From Rhizobium sp. 18065 (GTDB lineage: Bacteria > Pseudomonadota > Alphaproteobacteria > Rhizobiales > Rhizobiaceae): a stretch of 64,000 nt of DNA. The position numbers were made by a program, and so were the translations under genes. The DNA is taken from positions 124,001 to 188,000 of the forward strand of contig NZ_CACSJP010000004.1 of the NCBI RefSeq assembly GCF_902706095.1, given 5' to 3'. The notes beneath the pieces are model-generated. The model did no database searches. It was not told where the DNA came from and saw only the letters and a list, made by a program, of their open reading frames with translations. Numbering within the stretch: position 1 is the first letter of the stretch; the number at the start of each line of letters is the position of its first letter. Of the stretch, positions 19,175 to 27,874 are shown piece by piece.

Positions 19175-19788
19175 TGGTTCAGCCTCTCGGTTATCTGAAG
19201 GAAAGCGCGTCGCAGACCGCCGGTCCTTATGTGCATATTGGGTTGACGCCCAATTTCGCCGAGATCACCGGCGTCTATCCGGTCGATCTCGGGACTGCGA
19301 TGGTCAATGACAGGACGCAGGGTGAACGCATCACGGTCACCGGGCGGGTGATCGACGGTTCGGGTACGCCGCTCCGGGATGCGTTGATCGAGATCTGGCA
19401 GGCGGATGCTGCGGGGCTCTACAACAGCCCGTCCGAGATGCGCGGCAGTGCGGATTCGAATTTCACCGGCTGGGGACGTTGCCCCTGCGATCTCGCGACC
19501 GGCGAATACCGTTTCGAGACGATCAAGCCGGGCCGAGTTCCGTTCAAGGACGGTCGCCTGATGGCGCCGCATATCTCGTTCTGGATCGTTGCGCGCGGCA
19601 TTAATCTCGGGCTGAATACGCGAATGTATTTCGGCGACGAGGAGACGGCCAATGCCGAGGATCCCATTCTGGCGCGTGTGGAGCACCGGGTTCGCGTACC
19701 CACCCTGATTGCCAGCCAAGAAGGTTCCACATATCGTTTCGACATCCATCTCCAGGGAGACAGGGAAACGGTGTTCTTCGACATCTGA
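19174..19788 (+). CDS. pcaG: Protocatechuate 3,4-dioxygenase alpha subunit
   Basis: 204 aa non-iron subunit of protocatechuate 3,4-dioxygenase. It shares the intradiol beta-sandwich with PcaH but lacks the ligand set, as normal for PcaG, which completes the active-site pocket. Landmarks are TPSQTAGPYVHIG-like SASQTAGPYVHIGLTP near the N-terminus, ALIEIWQADAAG and MAPHISFWIVARGINLGL. ATG 19174 shares bases with the pcaH stop; GGAGGG is upstream. Confidence 0.95.
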
Positions 19789-19808
19789 TCTCGATCCAGC
19801 AGGGCTTA

Positions 19809-20858
19809 ATGAGCATTTCTGTCTTCGACCATTCAATCTTGTCCGGTCTTCTCGGTGACGCGGAGATTGCCGCGCAGTTTACCGTTGCGGCAGAACTGTC
19901 GGCGATGCTTGCCTTCGAGGTTGCCTTGGCGAAGGCCGAGGCGGAGGTGGGGTTGATCCCGCAAGCGGCGGCCGATGCGATCCTTGCGCTGCCGGAGCGT
20001 TTCGTGCCGGATGTCGATGCCATTCGCGAGGCCACCATGCGCGACGGCGTCGTCATTCCCGAACTTGTGCGGCAGTGGCGCGCAGCGCTGGGTGAGCAAG
20101 GCAAGCACATTCATTTTGGCGCGACCAGCCAGGACGCGATCGATACCGGTCTGATGTTACGTCTGATGCAGGTGGCTAGCTTGCTCGATCGACGGCTGGA
20201 AACGGTCATCGGTGCGGTCGATGTGCTTGAAGCACGGTTCGGTCCGATTCCCCTGATGGGCCAGACCCGGATGCAGGCGGCAATCGAGATCTCCGTTGGA
20301 GACCGCCTGGCATCCTGGCGTGCGCCGCTGGCGCGTTATCGCCAGATGCTGAAGCGCTGGCTTGAAGGAGGTTTCCCCGTTCAGTTCGGCGGTGCTGCCG
20401 GGACACTGGAAAAGTTGGGCGACAAGGCGGACACAGTCCGGGCACGGCTTGCCGCCGATCTGGCACTGGCCGACCGGCCGCAATGGCACAGCCAACGAGA
20501 CGTGATTGCCGAGTTTGGCGGACTGCTGTCGCTGATCAGCGGCAGTCTCGGCAAGATGGGGCAGGATCTGTCGCTGATGGCCAGTGCGGGGACGGCACTG
20601 ATCGGCGGCGGCGGCGGATCCTCGGCCATGCCGCACAAGCGCAATCCGGTCAAAGCCGAGGTGCTTGTGACCCTGGCGCGCTTCAATGCTGTCCAGCTGT
20701 CAGGGCTGCATCAGTCTATGGTGCATGAGCAGGAGCGGTCCGGCAGTGCCTGGACGCTGGAATGGTTGATCCTGCCGCAGATGGTAGTCGCAACGGGTAC
20801 GGCACTTCGAACCGCTGCCGATGTGCTTGGTTCCGTCGAGCGGATCGGGGACGCCTGA
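19809..20858 (+). CDS. pcaB: 3-carboxy-cis,cis-muconate cycloisomerase
   Basis: 349 aa member of the fumarase/aspartase superfamily that lactonises 3-carboxymuconate to gamma-carboxymuconolactone. The superfamily signature GGSSAMPHKRNPVK is at about residues 270-283, and HFGATSQDAIDTG at about 101-113. The protein is shorter than the ~450 aa Pseudomonas enzyme, as in other rhizobial PcaB, lacking the C-terminal domain. It closes the pcaDCHGB operon and its stop abuts the stop of the convergent anti-sigma gene. Confidence 0.93.
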   Translation: MSISVFDHSILSGLLGDAEIAAQFTVAAELSAMLAFEVALAKAEAEVGLIPQAAADAILALPERFVPDVDAIREATMRDGVVIPELVRQWRAALGEQGKHIHFGATSQDAIDTGLMLRLMQVASLLDRRLETVIGAVDVLEARFGPIPLMGQTRMQAAIEISVGDRLASWRAPLARYRQMLKRWLEGGFPVQFGGAAGTLEKLGDKADTVRARLAADLALADRPQWHSQRDVIAEFGGLLSLISGSLGKMGQDLSLMASAGTALIGGGGGSSAMPHKRNPVKAEVLVTLARFNAVQLSGLHQSMVHEQERSGSAWTLEWLILPQMVVATGTALRTAADVLGSVERIGDA

Positions 20859-21059
20859 TCAATCGGATGCCGGGTCATCTTCGGCCGTGCCTGATGCGAA
20901 GCGTCGGCTCATGCGGCTGATCATGCGGATCTGGCGGCTGAAGTTGCGACATTTTTCGCAGGCAAGCAGATGCAGCCGCAAGCCGATCGTTTCGCGCGTA
21001 TTCAGCCGACGGTCGAGGCTGTCGGAAGCGAACTTGGTCGCGTCTTCGCATTTCAGCAT
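20859..21059 (-). CDS. Small zinc-finger anti-sigma factor (zf-HC2 type), soluble
   Basis: 66 aa protein with the HxxxCxxC motif of zinc anti-sigma domains (LHLLACEKCRNFSRQIR, about residues 30-46). There is no membrane segment, so the partner is held in the cytosol and may respond to redox or metal changes at the cysteines; that sensing role is inference. The start at 21059 is chosen because AAGGAGACC precedes it and it overlaps the sigma-factor stop by one base. Coupling to the ECF gene gives the strongest support for its function. Confidence 0.82.
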   Translation of the reverse strand: MLKCEDATKFASDSLDRRLNTRETIGLRLHLLACEKCRNFSRQIRMISRMSRRFASGTAEDDPASD

Positions 21060-21685
21060 CAGCAGGTCTCCTTCGGGGCGAACCAATGGCCTTCTAGGCA
21101 GTTTCTCAACCGCAGCCGTGCGCGATGCATGAGCACATGCAGGTTGGAGATGCTGATGCCGACCTCGGCGCAGATTTCAGGTGTCTGCATGTCGACAAAT
21201 TCCCGCATCATGAACACGCGGCCCTGATCCGGCGGCAGATGATCGAGGCAGGTCTCGAAGACCCGCCAGAAATCCTTGCCCAGCAATTCCGCTTCCGGGT
21301 TCCCCCAGTCACTGGGCGCGTGTTCCGGCAGCCAGTGGCGGCGCATGTCGAAGAAAGCCGGCTCCACATCGTCGCTGGTGGGTGACGGCAACGGAATGAT
21401 CGTTGCCTGCCGGCGCTTGAAACGAAGCTGGTCGGCGATCTTGTTGCGCAGGATGGCAAATACCCAGGTGCGGAAAGCCGAACGTCCGGCAAAGGCGCTG
21501 GCATTGCGCAAGGCTCCGGCCAGCGCTTCCTGTACGGCATCCTCTGCCAGAGAGATATCGGAGAGCTGAAGTGCCGCGAATTTCAGCATGCGTTCGCGCA
21601 ATTCGGCCAAATAGGTGCCGTCAGACAGAAAGGTAGCTGCCGGAAGCGCTGATGGCGCTTCAACCCGCCCGCTGTTTTTCATCAT
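21059..21685 (-). CDS. ECF-type RNA polymerase sigma factor
   Basis: 208 aa extracytoplasmic-function sigma factor. Region 2 contains DAVQEALAGALRNASAFAGRSAFRTWVFAILRNKIADQLR; region 4 contains MREFVDMQTPEICAEVGISISNLHVLMHRARLRLR with the DNA-binding helix. The start MMKNSG at 21685 (or 21682) follows GGGG and is preferred over an upstream in-frame start. It is cotranscribed with a zf-HC2 anti-sigma factor. The regulon is unknown; none of the adjacent pca or pectin genes is an obvious target. Confidence 0.9.
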   Translation of the reverse strand: MMKNSGRVEAPSALPAATFLSDGTYLAELRERMLKFAALQLSDISLAEDAVQEALAGALRNASAFAGRSAFRTWVFAILRNKIADQLRFKRRQATIIPLPSPTSDDVEPAFFDMRRHWLPEHAPSDWGNPEAELLGKDFWRVFETCLDHLPPDQGRVFMMREFVDMQTPEICAEVGISISNLHVLMHRARLRLRNCLEGHWFAPKETC

Positions 21686-21753
21686 CGCAAATCCCCTCGC
21701 CAAAGCCCAGACTAACCTTCGCAGGGCGCCTTGCAAACTCGGCTCTTCCCGAT

Positions 21754-21771
21754 ATTCGTCGTCTGACGAAT
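21754..21771. promoter_or_regulatory. 18-bp inverted repeat upstream of the ECF sigma gene
   Basis: ATTCGTC-GTCT-GACGAAT is a perfect 7-4-7 inverted repeat 69 bases upstream of the sigma-factor start. A second, looser repeat (GCCGGATGC at 21804-21812 with GCATCCGGC at 21850-21858) follows towards the GH105 gene and may be an mRNA 3' structure for the pectin operon. The first could be an operator or overlap the ECF promoter. Confidence 0.4.
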
Positions 21772-21891
21772 TCAGTTCTTACACAAGGGACGAAAGAAAT
21801 TCAGCCGGATGCGTTTGCCGGAGGCGAAAAGGTGCGTTGCGGCGATGCTGCATCCGGCAACAACCGGCATGTGTGGAACTCCGGCGAAAGG

Positions 21892-23028
21892 CTATCCGTC
21901 GGAGCGTATACGCTCCATTGCCGGCGCAATTGCAGGTGCGATCTTTGTGGCAACCTGATGCCGGCGCTCTTCGGCATAGGCCATCATCAGCGGCGCAACA
22001 CCCTTGATATCGTCGGCACGCAGTTCCTCCGTCAGATAGTAGGCGACGCTGCCGTCTCGATAGATACCCTGAAACGGGCCAAGACCTGCAACGCAGCAGA
22101 TGCCGTTCAACTGAACGCGGTCATCAACGCCGGCGCGCAGTTCATGTTCGACGAGCGAATGCAACGCCTTGCGACCAAGGTCGGCATTGGCGCCGATCCC
22201 CAGCCGTTCCGCTTTCTGCAAGGCATAGGCAAACATCGCTGTCGCCGAACTTTCCGGATAATTGCCGGCGATCTCCGGATGATCGATCACCTGCAGCCAC
22301 CGGTGGTCGGGTGTGGTGCATGCTGTGAGCTGCTCGTTCAGGGCTACAAGGCGGCTGGCGAGCGCGTCGCGATCGGGGCCGTTCGGCAGGTTTTCGATGA
22401 TATCCACGAAGGCCATTGCAAGCCAGCCAATCGAGCGAGCCCAATGGGCGGGCGACAGGCCGGTCCTGTCATCGGCCCAGGCCTGGAGCCGGGCCTCGTC
22501 GTAGCCGTGGCGATAGAGACCCGATGCCTTGTCGAACGTGAGATCAAGCGCTGTCTTGAATTGATCGATCGCGTCGGACGCCATGTCGGTCGCCGCAAGC
22601 AAGTTGGCGAGTTCGAGCTTGAAGGGCAGGGCCATATATAGCCCGTCCAGCCAGATCTGATGCGGATAGCGCAGCTTGTGCCAGTAGGGGCCTGCCTTGG
22701 TGCGGGGATGATGCTGCAACTGCAGGCCGAGCGGACGAACTGCGTCGAGATAGCGTCCCTCTCCGGTCATGCGGTGGAGATAGATCAGCGCGCGTCCGGC
22801 CAGCACATTGTCGATGTTGAATTCATCGATCCGGTATCCGGCAAGTGCGCCGTCCGGTCCGATCTGGCCGTCGACGAGACGGGTCAGGTGCTCAAGCCAG
22901 CGGGCTTCTCCTGTCGCCTCGTGCAGACTGATCAGGCCGCGATACAGGCAGCCGTCCTCGTAGCACCAGGCGCCACCTTTGTAATAGTCATAGTCGCGGG
23001 CGTAATTGTCGAAATAGGTGGTCAACAT
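21892..23028 (-). CDS. GH105 unsaturated galacturonidyl/rhamnogalacturonyl hydrolase
   Basis: 378 aa (alpha/alpha)6-barrel of family GH105 (YteR/YesR-like). Two key aspartates are visible: Asp73 in NIDNVLAGRAL and Asp128 in QIWLDGLYMALPF. The enzyme hydrates and removes the unsaturated uronic acid left at the non-reducing end of oligosaccharides by pectin or rhamnogalacturonan lyases. No signal peptide is present, so it acts on imported oligomers. It is the last gene of the leftward pectin operon, six bases from the GH28 gene. The product feeds KduI, encoded at 30124. Confidence 0.9.
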   Translation of the reverse strand: MLTTYFDNYARDYDYYKGGAWCYEDGCLYRGLISLHEATGEARWLEHLTRLVDGQIGPDGALAGYRIDEFNIDNVLAGRALIYLHRMTGEGRYLDAVRPLGLQLQHHPRTKAGPYWHKLRYPHQIWLDGLYMALPFKLELANLLAATDMASDAIDQFKTALDLTFDKASGLYRHGYDEARLQAWADDRTGLSPAHWARSIGWLAMAFVDIIENLPNGPDRDALASRLVALNEQLTACTTPDHRWLQVIDHPEIAGNYPESSATAMFAYALQKAERLGIGANADLGRKALHSLVEHELRAGVDDRVQLNGICCVAGLGPFQGIYRDGSVAYYLTEELRADDIKGVAPLMMAYAEERRHQVATKIAPAIAPAMERIRSDG

Positions 23029-23034
23029 GGATCT

Positions 23035-24546
23035 TCACAAGCTCGGGTGAATGGATTGTGGTGACAGCCTTGCGAGCAGGCTGAATCGGGTGTTTTCAGC
23101 GATGATGCCCGCATGGAGCATTTGTGGAAGGTGGCAGGCCATTTCCGGAAGTCCGGGTTTGGCGCCTTCGGCATAGGCAACACTCAGTCCATCGACGGAC
23201 ACCGCGTCGATTTGACATTCGGGCAAGCCGTAGAAGACGGCGGCTGCAGTTTCGGCACCTGATATCACCACGTCCCGGATTGTGATGTTGGCGATGCGCG
23301 GTGTCTCGATCGATAGCGGCAGAGGCTTGCGCGACTGGACATAGTCAGAATGTCCATCGGCATCGCAGAAATAGAATGCATTGACGGCGATCGGGGTTGC
23401 GACACCGTCCATACGGCAATGGCTGAGGTGGATGTCCGAAATGGCGCCGCCCCGTCCGCGCCGTGTCTTGATACGCAGGCCGCGGTCGGTCCCGACAAAA
23501 TGGCAACGGCTGATCGATACATCATGAATGCCACGGCTCATCTCGCTGCCCATGACCACGGCGCCATGGCCACGCTGCATCAGGCAGTTGCGGATCTCGA
23601 CGCGCTGAGTCGGGCGATCCGGTCCGCCGCGCGGATCACGTTTGCCAGCCTTGATCGCGATGCAGTCGTCGCCGACGGAGATATCCAGGCCGATCAGCCG
23701 GATATCGCTGCTGGATTCGGGGTTCAGCCCATCGGTGTTCGGCGAGAGTGGATCGTTGCGGATCGTCAGGCCAGCTGCGAGCACGTGCTGGCACAGGACC
23801 GGATGCACCGTCCATGACGGAGAATTGCGCACCGTGATCCCGGACAAGGTGACGTGCCTGCAGCCGGACAGGAAGATCGTGCGCGGACGGCGCGCGCCGT
23901 CGCGGGTATCCTTCGGCCATGTCCACCAGTCGCCGCGGTCGCCGCCGCCATCGATTATGCCGTGACCGGTGATCGTCAGGTTGTCACAGTCGATGGCGTT
24001 GACCAGGCTGGCAAAACACGGTTCGGCAACCCCTTCCCACGTGCCGAGTACGCGGCCATCTGCATGACGGGCTGGCAGAACCCTACGGCCCTGGCGGGAA
24101 CCGGTATCGGCAAGAATTGCGCCTTCCTCGAGCAGAATCGTCATCTCGCTTTTGAGGAAGATCGGGCCGCTCGACCATAGACCGGCGGGCAGACGCAGTA
24201 TGCCGCCTGCGGGTATCGCGGCGATCGCGGACTGGATCGAGCGTGCATTGTCTTCGCTGCCTGTCTTCGCTCCGAAATCGCGGATGTCGAGCAGGGCTGT
24301 TTCAGTTGCGGTGGCGAAGGTCAGCGCGCCATCCGCTGTTTCAAGTCGGTAGTGGCTTTCAGGCTCGAGATTGCCAAGGTTGAGCACGACGGAATGTAGC
24401 CGCCCTGTCGCGACAACCAGGCCATCACTCTTGCTGAGCCGCCAGTCGAGGACGCTGTCGCGGGCAAACAGAAACCTGTCCGGTGCGATCAACAGCGTTG
24501 CCGTGCGGGCGCTGACGGTCAGTAGAGTGATGAGCTGGCTGGTCAC
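23035..24546 (-). CDS. GH28 polygalacturonase-family protein, apparently cytosolic
   Basis: 503 aa right-handed beta-helix of family GH28. Catalytic motifs are complete: NTDG (Asp272), GDD (Asp293-Asp294), GHG (His327) and RIK (358-360). It hydrolyses alpha-1,4 bonds of galacturonan or alternating rhamnogalacturonan. An extra ~85-residue fibronectin-like N-terminal part precedes the helix, as in exo-acting GH28 enzymes. The N-terminus has no clear signal peptide, so an intracellular exo-enzyme on imported oligogalacturonides is the likely role. It is linked to GH105 and to the ABC transporter. Confidence 0.9.
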   Translation of the reverse strand: MTSQLITLLTVSARTATLLIAPDRFLFARDSVLDWRLSKSDGLVVATGRLHSVVLNLGNLEPESHYRLETADGALTFATATETALLDIRDFGAKTGSEDNARSIQSAIAAIPAGGILRLPAGLWSSGPIFLKSEMTILLEEGAILADTGSRQGRRVLPARHADGRVLGTWEGVAEPCFASLVNAIDCDNLTITGHGIIDGGGDRGDWWTWPKDTRDGARRPRTIFLSGCRHVTLSGITVRNSPSWTVHPVLCQHVLAAGLTIRNDPLSPNTDGLNPESSSDIRLIGLDISVGDDCIAIKAGKRDPRGGPDRPTQRVEIRNCLMQRGHGAVVMGSEMSRGIHDVSISRCHFVGTDRGLRIKTRRGRGGAISDIHLSHCRMDGVATPIAVNAFYFCDADGHSDYVQSRKPLPLSIETPRIANITIRDVVISGAETAAAVFYGLPECQIDAVSVDGLSVAYAEGAKPGLPEMACHLPQMLHAGIIAENTRFSLLARLSPQSIHPSL

Positions 24547-24556
24547 GATGTTCCTC

Positions 24557-25813
24557 TCAGATGCCGGTCAGGGCGTCGTTGATGCCGTCGATGATTTCCT
24601 GCGCAGCATCGGCTGCCGATGCCTGCCCATAGGCATAGGCCTCGAACGTGCTGTCAAAAACGTCGGTGACGCGCGGATGTTCGTTGAGTGGGGAGACCCC
24701 GGCGCCGCTTGCGTCCAGAACGATCTTGTTGGCCTCGATCTGGACCGGCTTGATCTTGCCTTCCTTACCCAGCACTTCAAGTGCGACCTTGCTCGACGGT
24801 ATTCCGCGCGTGGCGCCGAGAATCTTGATCGCTTCCGGGTCATTCAGCATGCAGTTGACCACCTGCGCCGCCGCCTTCGGATCCTTGCTGTTCTTCGAGA
24901 TGGCAAACAGCATGGATGGCTTGCGGTAGACGCCTTCTGTGGTCGCGCCTTCGACCGTCAGCAGCTTGACTGGAACGAGCACCTGGCCGTCTTCCATTGG
25001 GCCGGAAATCTTGCCGTATGTGCTGTCCCATTGATAGGTGCCGGCGATCTTGCCCTTGGCCCATTCCGGGTTCTCATGCAGCGGGGCGTTGCCGCCAGCA
25101 GCAACGGTCTTCCACGATTCGATGACGCCCTTGTCGACCATGGTCTGGTAGAATTCCAGGCCTTCGGCAAGCTCTTCCGGTGTCCATGCAACCTTGTGCG
25201 TGGTCGGATCGATCAGGTCCTTCCCGGTCTTTTGCGTGGTGCGCAGGATGACGAGGAGCCTGGCGTCGAGTGCAGCGCCCTCGAAGGGATAATAATCCTT
25301 GCCGAGCTTTTCCTTCATCACCGGGGCCGCGGCGATCAGCTCGTCCCATGTGGTCGGGATGGCAAGGCCGGCCTTTTCATAAGTTGTCTTGTTGAACATG
25401 AAGACACGGCCTGTCGTCGATACCGGCAAGCCGTTGAGTTTGCCATCGACGGAACCGCTGTTCAGGTCATTGTCCGACCACTGGCTGAGATCGATAATGT
25501 CCTTGTACTGGTTGAGATCGGCAAAGCCGTCGCCGCTCTTTGAAAAGATCGGCAGCCACGGCCAGTTGATCTGCATAATGTCGGCCTCGGTCCTGCCGGC
25601 GAGTTGGGTCGTGACCTTTTCCTGGTGGCCAGTCCAGCCGGTGAATTCCGGGGCGATGGTGTGGCCGAACTTGCCGCCGCAGAGTTTCAGGGCTTCCTGC
25701 GTCGCCAGGTGGCGATCGTCGCTGCCCCACCAGGACATGCGAAGATCGCTGGCATAGGCAGTGCCGAGGCTGGTGGCTGCGAGCAGTGCAGCGGTTGCAA
25801 TCAAGGTTCTCAT
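24557..25813 (-). CDS. Carbohydrate ABC transporter substrate-binding protein (pectin oligomers)
   Basis: 418 aa periplasmic binding protein of the extracellular family 1 type. A signal peptide (residues 1-21, cleavage after AYA) precedes SDLRMSWWGSDDRH. The start MRTLIAT at 25813 is chosen because GGGAGGAGCC lies just upstream. Aromatic-rich segments such as INWPWLP suggest sugar stacking. It is the receptor of the ABC importer encoded next door, and linkage to GH28 and GH105 indicates oligogalacturonide or rhamnogalacturonan oligomers. Confidence 0.9.
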   Translation of the reverse strand: MRTLIATAALLAATSLGTAYASDLRMSWWGSDDRHLATQEALKLCGGKFGHTIAPEFTGWTGHQEKVTTQLAGRTEADIMQINWPWLPIFSKSGDGFADLNQYKDIIDLSQWSDNDLNSGSVDGKLNGLPVSTTGRVFMFNKTTYEKAGLAIPTTWDELIAAAPVMKEKLGKDYYPFEGAALDARLLVILRTTQKTGKDLIDPTTHKVAWTPEELAEGLEFYQTMVDKGVIESWKTVAAGGNAPLHENPEWAKGKIAGTYQWDSTYGKISGPMEDGQVLVPVKLLTVEGATTEGVYRKPSMLFAISKNSKDPKAAAQVVNCMLNDPEAIKILGATRGIPSSKVALEVLGKEGKIKPVQIEANKIVLDASGAGVSPLNEHPRVTDVFDSTFEAYAYGQASAADAAQEIIDGINDALTGI

Positions 25814-25846
25814 TTTGGCTCCTCCCAAGTTGAAACGATGAAGATG

Positions 25847-26959
25847 TCAGTTGGCCAGAGAGATGTTCTCCCCGCTCTGGCGGTCGAAGATATGCATCTG
25901 GGCAATGTCGGGGGTCAGCCAGACACGATCGTCGCGGATGGCGCTGCGGTCGAACTGACTCGATGGGACAACGGCAATGACGCGCTCCGGGCCGATGTCG
26001 ACATAGAGATAAACCTCGTGTCCCATGAATTCGACATGGCTGATCCTGCCGTTCAGCGTGCCGGGAGTTTCGGGGGCAGCGACGCGCAGATGTTGCGGGC
26101 GGATGCCCATCGTCACCTGTTGCGGTGCATTGGCGATCAGGCGGTTGCTCAGGCCGGCGATGAGCGGCACCGTCTGGCCGGCTGTTATGATCTCGTCGCG
26201 CGCCGTGAGATCGGCTGAAATCAGGTTCATCTCCGGACTGCCAATGAAGCCGGCGACAAAGGCGTTGGCGGGACGGTTGTAGAGTGTGACCGGGTCGGCG
26301 ACCTGCATGATGTGGCCATCCTTCATCACGCAGATGCGGTCGCCCATGGTCATGGCTTCGGTCTGGTCGTGGGTGACATAGATGACCGTTGCGGCCATGC
26401 CGTCGGCCTTCAGTTGCTTGTGCAGGTCGGTGATGCGCACGCGCATAGAGGCGCGCAGCTTGGCGTCGAGGTTCGATAGGGGCTCGTCGAAGAGGAAGAC
26501 TTGCGGCTTCTTGATCAGCGCGCGGCCAACGGCAACACGCTGGGCCTGGCCACCGGACAGCTGTTTCGGCAGGCGCTCAAGCAAGGCTCCAATTTCCAGG
26601 GTGTCTGCGACCTTGTCCGTTTCTGCGTCGATCTCGCTGGCCGGCCGGCGCTTCAGGCGCATGCTGAAGGAGAGGTTCTTCTTCACCTTCATATGCGGAT
26701 AAAGCGCATAGTTCTGGAAAACCATGGAAATGCCGCGGTCTCCGGGAGAGCGGTCATTGACCAGCTGGCCGCCTATGCGGATCTCGCCGCCGGTGACCTG
26801 CTCCAGCCCGGCGATCATGCGCAGTGTCGTCGACTTGGCACAACCGGACGGACCGACCAGCACCATGAACTCGCCGTCTTCGACATCGAGATTGATGCCA
26901 TGTACGGCGCGAAAGGATCCGTAGTCTTTTTCGAGGTTCTTCAATTGCAGCCTGGCCAT
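25847..26959 (-). CDS. Carbohydrate ABC transporter ATP-binding protein (UgpC/MsmK type)
   Basis: 370 aa ATPase with Walker A GPSGCAKST, signature LSGGQAQRVAVGRAL, Walker B VFLFDEP, H-loop YVTHDQTEAMTM and a C-terminal TOBE/MOP domain from about residue 240. The residue before the Walker A lysine is Ala where Gly is standard. MARLQLKN at 26959 is the start, with AAGGATAAT upstream; the longer frame runs into the permease gene. It powers the pectin-oligomer importer. Confidence 0.92.
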   Translation of the reverse strand: MARLQLKNLEKDYGSFRAVHGINLDVEDGEFMVLVGPSGCAKSTTLRMIAGLEQVTGGEIRIGGQLVNDRSPGDRGISMVFQNYALYPHMKVKKNLSFSMRLKRRPASEIDAETDKVADTLEIGALLERLPKQLSGGQAQRVAVGRALIKKPQVFLFDEPLSNLDAKLRASMRVRITDLHKQLKADGMAATVIYVTHDQTEAMTMGDRICVMKDGHIMQVADPVTLYNRPANAFVAGFIGSPEMNLISADLTARDEIITAGQTVPLIAGLSNRLIANAPQQVTMGIRPQHLRVAAPETPGTLNGRISHVEFMGHEVYLYVDIGPERVIAVVPSSQFDRSAIRDDRVWLTPDIAQMHIFDRQSGENISLAN

Positions 26960-26963
26960 CGGA

Positions 26964-27872
26964 TTATCCTTTGATGCCGCCGGCGGAGATGCCGTCGATG
27001 AAGTATTTCTGGGCAAGGAAGAAGACTGCGAGTGCCGGCGTCAGCGCCAGCACCGACATGGCCAGCACACGGTTCCATTCGAAGGCTTCGGTCGTGTCGA
27101 TCGACAGTTTGAGCGCCAGCGATACCGGGAATTTTTCGACCGAAGAGATGTAGATCAGCGGTCCGAGGAAGTCGTTCATCGTCCACATGAACTGGAACAG
27201 GCAGACGGAGATCAGCGCCGGCATCAGCAGTGGAATGATGATGAAGACGAGAACCTGCCATGTGTTGGCGCCATCGACGCGGGCGGCCTCTTCCATGTCG
27301 CGCGGGATGGCGCGCAGGAACTGGACCAGCATGAAGACGAAGAAGGCGTCGCCGGCGAGCGCCGAAGGCACCCAGAGCGGCAGGAAGGTGTCGAGCCAGC
27401 CGAGATCGCGAAACAGGAGATATTGCGGAATGCGGGTGACGACATTCGGCAGCAGCAGGGTGGCGATCAAGGTGGCGAAGAGAAGCTTCTTGAACGGGAA
27501 GTCGAAGCGGGCAAAGCCATAGGCGACTGCCGTGCAGGAAATTGCCGTGCCGATCATCTTCGGCAGGACGATCCACAGCGTGTTCAGAAAGAACGTGCCG
27601 AAGCTATAGGGCGTCGATGTCTTCCAGCCCTTGATGTAGCCATCGATCGTCGGGTTCTGGGGCCAGAAGCCGGGATTGGCAAAGATTTCCGAATTGGTCT
27701 TGAACGAGGCGCCGATCAGCCAGACCAGCGGGTAGATCATGATCAGGCCGACGATTGTCAGCACCGCATAGCGGATCGCTGTGGCAACCTTCTGTCGGCG
27801 CAAGTCGCGACGGCGGGTCAGGGATACCTCGTCCAGTTCGGTGGCCAGAGGGAAAAGCGCGTGGTCAGTCAT
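26964..27872 (-). CDS. Carbohydrate ABC transporter permease (MalG type)
   Basis: 302 aa inner-membrane permease with six predicted segments and the EAA motif EEAARVDGANTWQVLVFIIIP near residue 197. Its C-terminal GGIKG is typical of MalG-type subunits. AGGAGCTGATC precedes ATG 27872, two bases after the partner permease. It forms the translocation pore with that partner. Confidence 0.92.
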   Translation of the reverse strand: MTDHALFPLATELDEVSLTRRRDLRRQKVATAIRYAVLTIVGLIMIYPLVWLIGASFKTNSEIFANPGFWPQNPTIDGYIKGWKTSTPYSFGTFFLNTLWIVLPKMIGTAISCTAVAYGFARFDFPFKKLLFATLIATLLLPNVVTRIPQYLLFRDLGWLDTFLPLWVPSALAGDAFFVFMLVQFLRAIPRDMEEAARVDGANTWQVLVFIIIPLLMPALISVCLFQFMWTMNDFLGPLIYISSVEKFPVSLALKLSIDTTEAFEWNRVLAMSVLALTPALAVFFLAQKYFIDGISAGGIKG

Positions 27873-27874
27873 GA

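Noticed and set aside
20859-20861. Possible pcaB frameshift because the protein is only 349 aa
   Set aside because: Frame is clean to a stop abutting the next gene, and rhizobial PcaB proteins are commonly this short.
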